A DNA stretch of 13,778 nt from Treponema sp. (GTDB taxonomy: Bacteria > Spirochaetota > Spirochaetia > Treponematales > Rectinemataceae): positions 1 to 13,778 of the forward strand of contig JAFIHQ010000163.1 in assembly GCA_017849315.1 (NCBI GenBank). The letters are read 5' to 3'. Made by a program: the position numbers and the translations under genes. Shown piece after piece: positions 1-5,620 of this stretch (the stretch's first letter is position 1; each line of letters begins with the position of its first letter). The notes under the pieces were generated by a model. It was not told the origin of the DNA. It searched no databases and worked only from the letters and a program-made list of their open reading frames with translations.

Positions 1-616
1 GACCTTTGAAAAAGGCGAGCCGGTGGCCGTGAACGGTGAAAAGCTCGATCCTGTGTCGATTGTCAAAAAGCTCAACGAGATTGGTGGACGAAACGGAATC
101 GGCATTGTCGACATGGTGGAGAACAGGGTCATCGGCATGAAATCCCGCGGCGTTTACGAAACCCCGGGCGGAACGATTCTGATGGAAGCGCACGATAAAC
201 TCGAGCAGCTTTGTCTGGACAAAAAGACCTTGTCCTTCAAAATGACCGTTGCACAGCGTTTTGCGGAGATTTTGTACGAAGGGGAGTGGTTCTCGCCATT
301 GTGCACGGCGTTGCAGGCCTTTGTCGATTCGACGCAGGAAACTGTGAGCGGTACTGCCCGTCTCAAGCTGTACAAGGGATCGATGATGTCGGCCGGTACC
401 ACTTCGCCCTATTCTTTGTATGACGCAAGTCTGGCGAGCTTTACGACGGGTCCGCTTTTCTCGCACAAGGATTCGACGGGCTTTATAAACCTATTCGGGC
501 TTCCCACCAAGGTCAGGGCCAAAATGAAGGCTAACGTCGCGGCAAGCGGAGTGGCAAGGGCTCCTGACGCGCCTGCACCCGGAAGCGCCGGATTTACGCC
601 GCCTTCCGAAGACTAA
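1..616 (+). CDS. argG: Argininosuccinate synthase, C-terminal part (5' end outside window)
   Basis: This enzyme joins citrulline and aspartate, using ATP, to make argininosuccinate in the cytoplasmic arginine pathway. The reading frame is open from base 2, so the first in-frame ATG-like codon inside the window is not the true start. The visible part matches the tetramerisation and C-terminal region of ArgG: a GGRNGIGIVDMVENRVIGMKSRG-type stretch, then the YETPGGTIL segment, and later the GTARLKLYKG and SLYDASLASF segments. About 205 residues are present, roughly the last half of the protein. After the usual end of the family near FGLPTKV there is a tail of about 30 residues rich in Ala, Pro and Gly, which I read as disordered. 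argH follows but is separated by a strong terminator. The identification is secure from motif order and from the argH neighbour. Confidence 0.95.
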   Translation, partial: TFEKGEPVAVNGEKLDPVSIVKKLNEIGGRNGIGIVDMVENRVIGMKSRGVYETPGGTILMEAHDKLEQLCLDKKTLSFKMTVAQRFAEILYEGEWFSPLCTALQAFVDSTQETVSGTARLKLYKGSMMSAGTTSPYSLYDASLASFTTGPLFSHKDSTGFINLFGLPTKVRAKMKANVAASGVARAPDAPAPGSAGFTPPSED

Positions 617-652
617 AGCCTCGAGAATTGCAGACTGAAAACTGATAGGTTT

Positions 653-676
653 GCTTTGCACATAATTATGTAAAGC
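653..676. repeat. Inverted repeat between argG and argH
   Basis: A perfect 12-bp palindrome, ACATAATTATGT (660-671), is flanked by GCTTT (653-657) and AAAGC (672-676), giving an outer 5-bp stem with a 2-base bulge. It lies directly against the argG terminator stem, sharing base 676. It could be a stabilising 3' hairpin on the argG mRNA or a protein-binding palindrome. It lacks the TGAAT half-site of an ARG box, so ArgR binding is not supported. Confidence 0.5.
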
Positions 677-707
677 AGAAAAGCCGCTGGAACCAGCGGC
701 TTTTCTG
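676..707 (+). terminator. Rho-independent terminator of argG
   Basis: A perfect 15-bp stem (676-690 pairs with 693-707) is closed over AA, so the practical loop is about four bases. The core is GCCGCTGG/CCAGCGGC and the 3' arm carries TTTT (701-704). Matching A residues on the other arm mean it could also stop transcription from the opposite strand. It sits 60 bp after the argG stop and should separate argG from argH. Confidence 0.88.
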
Positions 708-743
708 TCGTACACTTTTATCCGTATAGTGTTGACTTATAGT

Positions 744-774
744 TTGACTTTCTTTGGTTTTTGGCGTTTGTAAC
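744..774 (+). promoter_or_regulatory. argH: Possible argH promoter
   Basis: Two copies of TTGACTT lie at 732-738 and 744-750, 12 bp apart. The second can serve as a -35 (TTGACT), with TGTAAC (769-774) as a weak -10 at 19-bp spacing. A promoter is expected here because the argG terminator lies upstream and argH has its own ribosome binding site. The -10 match is poor, so the exact position is uncertain. Confidence 0.3.
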
Positions 775-793
775 AACCCAAAAGCTCTATAAA

Positions 794-798
794 AAGGA
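794..798 (+). promoter_or_regulatory. argH: Ribosome binding site deciding the argH start
   Basis: AAGGA lies 10 bases before the ATG at 809. An in-frame TTG at 761 would lengthen the protein by 16 residues, but it overlaps the putative promoter and has no comparable site. The conserved ArgH-like N-terminus (MAKLWQ...) also begins at 809. Confidence 0.7.
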
Positions 799-808
799 TA
801 GATGTCCT

Positions 809-2239
809 ATGGCAAAACTGTGGCAGACAGTGGCAGGCGGAGCGGGCGAGGCTTCGCCGCTCGATCCAGATATAGAATCCTTTCTCTCGTCGCTTTCAAT
901 AGACAAACGCCTCCTGGACGAGGACCTCGAATGCTCTTGTGTCCATGCTCAAATGCTTGGCGAGCAAGGGATTATACGTGCCGAAGATGCCAGGAAGCTG
1001 GTTTCCGAGCTCATCAGGCTGCGCTCGGAGCTAAAGGCGGGACTCATCCAAGTCGACCCCAAGAGCGAGGATGTGCACTCGTTTATCGAAGAGGAGCTGG
1101 TTCGCCGTTTGGGAGAAGTGGGCAAAGAAATCCACGCTGGGCGCTCGCGGAACGATCAAGTGGCCGTGGCATTTCGTCTGCATGCTAAGCGCGCGTTTTT
1201 TGCGGCTCAAGCCGGCATTCTGGATTGCCTCGAGGCACTGCTCGATTTGGCCGAACCCAACACGAGAATGCTGATGCCTGGCTACACACACCTGCAACGG
1301 GCACAACCGGTGACCTTTGCTCACGAACTCTTGGCCTGGTGTGCGGCTTTGGAGCGCGATTACGGACGCTTTATCGACGGGGAACTTCGTGCCAATGAGT
1401 GTCCGCTTGGCTCTGGGGCCCTTGCGGGTTCAGGCTTACCCATTGACCGCGAGGCTACTGCCATCGAACTTGGCTTTGACAGGCCAACCCGCAACACGAT
1501 GGATGCGGTGGCAGACAGGGACTTCTGCGTGGAGTATGCAAGTGCGGCAGCCATGCTGCTCGTGCATCTTTCCAGGGCGTGCGAAGACATTGCGCTTTGG
1601 ACCTCGAGTGAATATGGCTTTATAAAACTCGACGACCGCGCAAGCACTGGTTCCAGCATAATGCCCCAAAAGCGCAATCCCGACCCGGCCGAGCTCCTGC
1701 GGGGCAAGTCTGCACGGGTTATCGGGGATCTGAGTTCTTTGCTGGTGCTGCAGAAAGGCTTGCCGTATGCCTACAATCGAGACCTGCAAGAAGACAAGTC
1801 GATTTTTTTCGATATTGAAGATACCCTCAGTGCTTCGCTAAAAGCCTTTGTGGCGCTGGTTCGTGCAATAAGACCGCAGCCGGGGCGCATGCAGAGCGCA
1901 CTGCAAGGAAGTTTTATAGAAGCCACAGATCTGGCTGAGTATTTGGTAAGCCGCGGCGTGCCATTTCGTTCGGCATATCAGGCGGCGAAGTCGATAATCA
2001 GTCTGTGTGCTCAAAGAGGTTGCGCTATCGCGGACCTGGACGCGGAATTGATACAAGGATCTCACAGCGCGCTTTTGGGCCTGAAGTTCGATATGGCCGG
2101 GCTTGCTGCCTATTTGAAGCCAGAGGCTTGTGTAGCACGGAGGACTCAGACCGGCGGACCTGCTCCCCAAAAAACTCAAGAAGAAATTGCAAGATTGCGT
2201 GACTTTGTGTCTCAAGAGAAAAACAAAGGTGTCCAATGA
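809..2239 (+). CDS. argH: Argininosuccinate lyase
   Basis: This enzyme splits argininosuccinate into arginine and fumarate, the last step of arginine synthesis, and acts as a cytoplasmic homotetramer. The ORF gives 476 residues from the ATG at 809, close to the usual 450-470. Superfamily motifs are intact: HAGRSRNDQVA (109-119), the YTHLQRAQPVTFAH segment with the catalytic-region His161, and the fumarate lyase signature GSSIMPQKRNPD (281-292) with the catalytic serine (about Ser283). The C-terminus keeps the GGPAP element. Its TGA stop overlaps the ATG of the next gene (ATGA at 2236-2239), so the downstream nucleotidyltransferase is probably translated by coupling. No missing residue or frameshift was seen. 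The delta-crystallin/ArgH assignment is secure; close relatives such as adenylosuccinate lyase lack the GRSRNDQ motif. Confidence 0.97.
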   Translation: MAKLWQTVAGGAGEASPLDPDIESFLSSLSIDKRLLDEDLECSCVHAQMLGEQGIIRAEDARKLVSELIRLRSELKAGLIQVDPKSEDVHSFIEEELVRRLGEVGKEIHAGRSRNDQVAVAFRLHAKRAFFAAQAGILDCLEALLDLAEPNTRMLMPGYTHLQRAQPVTFAHELLAWCAALERDYGRFIDGELRANECPLGSGALAGSGLPIDREATAIELGFDRPTRNTMDAVADRDFCVEYASAAAMLLVHLSRACEDIALWTSSEYGFIKLDDRASTGSSIMPQKRNPDPAELLRGKSARVIGDLSSLLVLQKGLPYAYNRDLQEDKSIFFDIEDTLSASLKAFVALVRAIRPQPGRMQSALQGSFIEATDLAEYLVSRGVPFRSAYQAAKSIISLCAQRGCAIADLDAELIQGSHSALLGLKFDMAGLAAYLKPEACVARRTQTGGPAPQKTQEEIARLRDFVSQEKNKGVQ

Positions 2240-3012
2240 CTCGCAAAAACGTATTAGGTAGTACCTCGATGGGGGATTTTGAGGGGAACAGCTCGAGCAA
2301 AAGCTCTCGTTATCCTTGCATACTGCTTGCTGCGGGCGCAAGTTCCAGGATGGGTAGACAAAAACTCTTGTTGCCTTTGGGAAACAAGCCAGTGGTTCGT
2401 TTTATAGCAGAGACAATTCTCATCCTGACAAGGCCGCTTGTGGTCGTTGTTGGCAGCAACGGCCAGGAGGTTAGCAGAGCACTCAGGGGCTTAACAGGAA
2501 CCATTGTCGTAGAGAATCCAAATTGGCAAGACGGTATGGTGGGCTCTGCGCAGGTTGGAATCGATACGCTACGTAAGAACTGTCCAGATGTTTCTGGGTT
2601 TTTCCTCCACCAGGCGGATAAACCTTTTGTGCCCGTCAGTGTTTTTGCCGCGCTTGCAGAATACATGGACACTATGGACACTATGGACACTATGGACACC
2701 ACGGGTACGGGTAAGGCCAAGACTGTCTATGAACCTGATCCTGACGCGAACCCCGGTTCAAACCGATCTTTACCGTGCGCTCTTGTTGCCTCATGCAGAG
2801 GTGACTCCGGCCACCCTGTCCTTTTCCCTTTACGCTATATCCCTGCTCTCTTGTCGCTTCCGGCAGGAGAACGCCTTAAACCCGTCCTTGACCTGCTCGG
2901 AAGCATGCAGGTTGAGTGTAATACGACAACCGTGCTTGAAGACATAGATACCTTGTCCGATTACGAAAGTCTGACAAAAAAGTATGCTGCCACTTTCTCT
3001 GGCCTTGAGTAG
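2236..3012 (+). CDS. mocA: MocA/YgfJ-like molybdenum cofactor nucleotidyltransferase
   Basis: The 258-residue protein belongs to the MobA-like NTP-transferase group. Family members attach CMP or GMP to molybdopterin, and the MocA/YgfJ branch supports molybdenum hydroxylases. The nucleotide-binding motif LAAGASSRMGRQKLLLP is at 31-47. A QADKP motif (126-130) stands where family members carry a metal-binding Asp, and GHPVLF (192-197) matches the GxPVLF element of the MocA branch. An insert of roughly 35 residues (about 144-180) separates these, beginning with Met-Asp-Thr repeated four times. An N-terminal extension of about 25 residues precedes the fold; a start at 2269 is possible, but AAAGG (2225-2229) lies six bases before 2236 and favours it. 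The gene overlaps argH, yet its likely client is the XdhD-type hydroxylase encoded on the other strand. The exact nucleotide donor (CTP or GTP) cannot be told from sequence. Confidence 0.8.
   Translation: MTRKNVLGSTSMGDFEGNSSSKSSRYPCILLAAGASSRMGRQKLLLPLGNKPVVRFIAETILILTRPLVVVVGSNGQEVSRALRGLTGTIVVENPNWQDGMVGSAQVGIDTLRKNCPDVSGFFLHQADKPFVPVSVFAALAEYMDTMDTMDTMDTTGTGKAKTVYEPDPDANPGSNRSLPCALVASCRGDSGHPVLFPLRYIPALLSLPAGERLKPVLDLLGSMQVECNTTTVLEDIDTLSDYESLTKKYAATFSGLE
2665..2700 (+). repeat. mocA: Four tandem 9-bp repeats inside mocA
   Basis: ATGGACACT occurs three times in a row (2665, 2674, 2683), followed by ATGGACACC (2692-2700). The unit is in frame and codes Met-Asp-Thr four times (residues 144-155). 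Because 9 is a multiple of three, gain or loss of copies would change linker length without breaking the protein. It lies in a variable loop between the QADKP and GHPVLF motifs. Confidence 0.95.
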
Positions 3013-3017
3013 GAATT

Positions 3018-3044
3018 AGGACAGAAATAGGACAGGACTTGGAC
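3018..3044 (+). repeat. Short direct repeats before ybaK
   Basis: AGGACAG appears at 3018-3024 and 3029-3035, with further AGGAC at 3034-3038 and TGGAC at 3040-3044, in the 53-bp gap between mocA and ybaK. Each AGGA resembles a ribosome binding core but all sit too far from the ybaK start to serve it directly. This may be simple slippage-derived sequence. Confidence 0.4.
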
Positions 3045-3065
3045 ACAAAGCAATGAGTGGGAAAA

Positions 3066-3557
3066 ATGATCAATAAAGAGAGCTCTATAGAGAAGACCAA
3101 TGCCATCCGTCTTTTGGAATCCAAGGGGATTCCCTTTGAAGTGCGTCAGTACGATGTGGATGAAGAAGACCTTTCTGCAAAGCACGCCGCGGCGGTCCTC
3201 GGACTGGATCCGGACCAGGTCTTTAAGACGATTGTGCTTTCTGGCGAAAGAACCGGCTATTTTGTTTGCGTTGTGCCCGGTTCCTGTGAAATCGACCTCA
3301 AGAAGGCTGCTCGTGCCGTGGGCGACAAGAGCTGCTTTCTGCTGCCACTGAAAGAACTCGAACCACTTACGGGCTATATGCGCGGTGGCTGTTCTCCGAT
3401 CGGGATGAAAAAGAAATTTCCAACATTCCTGGATGAGACTGCCAAACTCTTTGACCATATCTCGGTGAGTGCTGGGAAGCGGGGTTTACAGCTTTTTATC
3501 AGCCCGTTGGATCTTCAGCAGGCGAGCGATGCCGTTTTTGCTGACCTTATTTCGTAA
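3066..3557 (+). CDS. ybaK: YbaK/EbsC family Cys-tRNA(Pro) deacylase
   Basis: This family hydrolyses cysteine mischarged on tRNA-Pro, a cytoplasmic proofreading step in translation. The protein has 163 residues from the ATG at 3066, a normal length. The signature is clear: QVFKTIVL around the catalytic-type Lys54, the PGSCEIDLKKAAR segment (71-83) and GYMRGGCSPIGMKK (103-116), which is typical of the YbaK branch rather than ProX or the ProRS editing domain. The start is uncertain. A GTG at 3057 would add three residues, and neither start has a good Shine-Dalgarno; GAGTGGG just upstream of 3066 is the best available. The gene lies 53 bp after mocA on the same strand and may be read through from argH. 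Its role is unrelated to its neighbours. Confidence 0.9.
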   Translation: MINKESSIEKTNAIRLLESKGIPFEVRQYDVDEEDLSAKHAAAVLGLDPDQVFKTIVLSGERTGYFVCVVPGSCEIDLKKAARAVGDKSCFLLPLKELEPLTGYMRGGCSPIGMKKKFPTFLDETAKLFDHISVSAGKRGLQLFISPLDLQQASDAVFADLIS

Positions 3558-3627
3558 GAGAGCCAGTCAAAAAGAGAGCCAAGCAAAGAACCACGAATTG
3601 CCATTCGAGGCCACTAGAGGCCATTAG
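3556..3627 (+). repeat. Two short imperfect tandem repeats after ybaK
   Basis: Starting at the ybaK stop, AAGAGAGCC occurs at 3556-3564 and again at 3572-3580, inside a 16-bp unit that is mostly conserved. Then a 10-bp unit repeats: AGGCCACTAG (3608-3617) and AGGCCATTAG (3618-3627). The region has no ORF. It looks like locally duplicated spacer DNA. Confidence 0.6.
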
Positions 3628-3667
3628 ATTCACAAAATGCCCCCAAAGGCTTGGCCCTGATTTCCCG

Positions 3668-3681
3668 CCGATGTATATCGG
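3668..3681 (+). terminator. Weak hairpin after ybaK, possible terminator
   Basis: CCGAT (3668-3672) pairs with ATCGG (3677-3681) over a four-base loop and is followed by TTTGTT. The stem is short and the T run is interrupted, so termination would be inefficient. Confidence 0.3.
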
Positions 3682-3691
3682 TTTGTTCCTC

Positions 3692-3719
3692 TTGCAATTA
3701 TCCCATAGCCTGTTATTAT
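3692..3719 (+). promoter_or_regulatory. Promoter of the ABC exporter genes (extended -10)
   Basis: TTGCAA (3692-3697) matches the -35 at four of six bases. TATTAT (3714-3719) is a good -10 at 16-bp spacing, and TG at 3711-3712 gives the extended -10 form TGnTATTAT. Transcription would start near 3726, leaving a leader of about 125 bases before the ATG at 3854. Confidence 0.55.
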
Positions 3720-3723
3720 GGGA
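3701..3723. promoter_or_regulatory. Palindrome overlapping the ABC promoter, candidate operator
   Basis: TCCCATA (3701-3707) and TATGGGA (3717-3723) form perfect 7-bp arms around 9 bases that include the extended -10. This placement is typical of a repressor site that blocks RNA polymerase. The regulator gene is not in the window. A second complementary pair, GCCTGT (3708-3713) and ACAGGC (3723-3728), interleaves with the first. Confidence 0.45.
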
Positions 3724-3799
3724 CAGGCGAGTTTTAGTGGCGCCAGAAAGCACAACTTGTGTAGTAAGTTCATAATTTGCGTCCTAAAATCTCGAGTCC

Positions 3800-3825
3800 T
3801 GAATATGAAGCTCAGCCTATATTCA
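3800..3825 (+). promoter_or_regulatory. Inverted repeat in the 5' leader of the ABC genes
   Basis: TGAATAT (3800-3806) and ATATTCA (3819-3825) are perfect 7-bp arms separated by 12 bases, ending 28 bases before the ATG at 3854. It may be an RNA hairpin near the translation start or a second protein site. No clear Shine-Dalgarno follows it, so its structure could matter for initiation. Confidence 0.4.
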
Positions 3826-3853
3826 AGAAAAACAATAGCCTAAACGAAACTGT

Positions 3854-5620
3854 ATGGATGTCAGTCTTAACTCTGCTAATTCCTCGCCACTTTCCTACAA
3901 GAACAGGCTATGGAATTATGTCCTTCGGTATAAGAACATGGCCATCACAGGGCTCCTGTGCCTTATTTCGATAGCTGCCGCCAGTATCACGCAACCCCTG
4001 ATTTTAAAACAAATAATCGATAAAGCAGTTCCTGCTGGTAATACTGGGCTCATGCTTACATATGCCTTCGGGTATTTGGGAATTGTTGTTATGAGCGGGG
4101 TGTTGAGCTATTACGGTACTATTCTTTTGTCCAAGATGGGGCTTTCCATTGTCACGAACATCAAGAAGGACCTTTTTTCTCATCTGTTGAAGTTGCCACT
4201 TTCGTACTTGGATGAACATCCTGTGGGCGAACTGATGTCCCGGACGGAGAATGATACAGAGAGGATTCGAGACTTTTTCTCCACTATCGGTGTGACACTC
4301 ATTGTGAATGTGCTCGTAATGGCCGGTATATTTGCGGTGACGTTTTCCCTGGCTCCTGCTTTGGCATGGATCATGCTTGGCGTGACCTCTTTCTTTATTT
4401 TTATCCTGTTCTTTTACTTCAACAGGCTCATAAAACTCTATGACAAGTCCAGATCCCTTTATGCGCAGATTCTTGCCAAGGTGACCGAATTCATTCAGGG
4501 CATTGAAATCGTCAAAGTCTTCAATAGGACAAAGTGGGCTATAGACTCTTTGGACCAGACTGGAAAGGCAAAAAAGGACGTCGATGTTAAGACTTCGATG
4601 ATCGAGTACGCTGCCATGTCCGCTTTGGATTCTTTGGTCGGTCCAGTCTTTATCGTGGCACTTCTGCTCCTGTATTCGCCCAAGGTGCTTTCTGGCGGTA
4701 TGACGTTGGGGACCCTGCTCCTGTTTTTTGAGTATGGTTCGGCTCTCTTGCGTCCTGTTGTGCAAATTGCAGAAAGTCTGCGCAGCATGCAACAGTCCAG
4801 AACCTCTTTGCGCCGTATTCTGGGTATCATGGAGCTTCCTGAAGAGGCCGGTAAAGAAAACACCTTGCTGCCCCATTTTGAGCGCGAGATTCGTTTTGAC
4901 CACGTGTGGTTTGCGTACAAGGGCGAGGACTGGGTTGTCAGGGATCTCTCCTTTGTGATTCCCAAGGGCGACATGGTGGCAGTGGTCGGTCCGTCCGGTT
5001 CTGGCAAGTCGACGGCGGTTGGGCTCTTGTGTGGGTTTTACAGGCCGCAAAAGGGTGCGATTTATGTGGACGACGTGCCACTTGACGAAATCAACCTGGA
5101 TGCATGGCGCAAGACCATCGGACTCGTGCTGCAGGATGTCTATCTTTTCCCCGGTTCTGTCTTGGAGAATGTCCGGGTATATAACGACGATATTTCAGAA
5201 GAGACCGTCAAAAGGGCCCTGGAGACGGTGCAGGCCAATGACATCGTAGATTCGCTGCCGGACAAGCTACAGACGAATCTTTGGGAGCGCGGGAGTAACC
5301 TCTCTGCGGGCGAAAAGCAGCTTATCGCGTTTGCACGCGCTTTGGCGGCCAATCCTAAGCTCGTTATTCTCGACGAAGCAACGAGCAATGTCGATATGGA
5401 GACCGAGGCGAGAATTACGCGAAGTCTGGAAAAGCTCCTGCAGAATCGCTCTTCTCTTATTGTGGCGCACAGACTGTCGTCCATTCTGCATGCTGACCAA
5501 ATCCTTTTTTTCAGCGATGGGGAGATTTTGGCGCGGGGTACGCACCGAGAACTCCTGGACAAACTCCCTGAGTATCGTGAGCTTGTTCAGCAACAGTTCC
5601 TTGAGAGGGCGGAAGCATGA
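3854..5620 (+). CDS. ABC exporter half-transporter, catalytic Walker B partner
   Basis: This is a membrane exporter subunit with an N-terminal six-helix transmembrane domain (about 1-310) and a C-terminal ATPase domain (about 340-588), the type IV exporter layout at the usual size. Motifs seen: Walker A GPSGSGKST (379-387), Q-loop Gln427, Walker B with catalytic Glu508 (LVILDEATSNVD) and switch His539. The signature is LSAGE (483-487) instead of LSGGQ. The next gene has the opposite pattern: normal signature but Asp in place of the catalytic Glu. The two therefore fit a BmrCD/TM287-288-like heterodimer in which this subunit supplies the working Walker site. The start at 3854 has no clear ribosome binding site, but no better start exists before the first helix. 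Substrate is unknown; drug, lipid or peptide export are all possible. Confidence 0.9.
   Translation: MDVSLNSANSSPLSYKNRLWNYVLRYKNMAITGLLCLISIAAASITQPLILKQIIDKAVPAGNTGLMLTYAFGYLGIVVMSGVLSYYGTILLSKMGLSIVTNIKKDLFSHLLKLPLSYLDEHPVGELMSRTENDTERIRDFFSTIGVTLIVNVLVMAGIFAVTFSLAPALAWIMLGVTSFFIFILFFYFNRLIKLYDKSRSLYAQILAKVTEFIQGIEIVKVFNRTKWAIDSLDQTGKAKKDVDVKTSMIEYAAMSALDSLVGPVFIVALLLLYSPKVLSGGMTLGTLLLFFEYGSALLRPVVQIAESLRSMQQSRTSLRRILGIMELPEEAGKENTLLPHFEREIRFDHVWFAYKGEDWVVRDLSFVIPKGDMVAVVGPSGSGKSTAVGLLCGFYRPQKGAIYVDDVPLDEINLDAWRKTIGLVLQDVYLFPGSVLENVRVYNDDISEETVKRALETVQANDIVDSLPDKLQTNLWERGSNLSAGEKQLIAFARALAANPKLVILDEATSNVDMETEARITRSLEKLLQNRSSLIVAHRLSSILHADQILFFSDGEILARGTHRELLDKLPEYRELVQQQFLERAEA

Larger units (their letters stand above)
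3558..3853. other. Non-coding leader between ybaK and the ABC genes
   Basis: About 296 bp with no credible gene. It holds the tandem repeats after ybaK, a weak hairpin (3668-3681) that may end ybaK transcription, a promoter with an overlapping 23-bp palindrome (3692-3723), small palindromes TGGCGCCA (3738-3745) and CACAA-C-TTGTG (3751-3761), and a 7-bp inverted repeat (3800-3825) just before the first ABC gene. If the promoter is right, the mRNA leader is about 125 bases. Confidence 0.6.

Noticed and set aside
653..676. ARG box (ArgR operator) between argG and argH
   Set aside because: The palindrome CATAATTATG lacks the TGAAT half-sites of ARG boxes, so an arginine repressor site is not supported.
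761..808. Upstream TTG start for argH, adding 16 residues
   Set aside because: The extension is not ArgH-like, overlaps a possible promoter, and lacks a binding site; the ATG at 809 has one.
3053..3076. Seven-codon upstream ORF overlapping the ybaK start
   Set aside because: It begins at an ATG with no binding site and ends in a few codons; such short frames are expected by chance.
4004..5050. Minus-strand ORF of 348 codons opposite the first ABC gene
   Set aside because: It lies fully opposite a gene with all ABC motifs, its product is rich in His, Gln and Arg with no recognisable domain, and it has no neighbour or start signal. It is a shadow.
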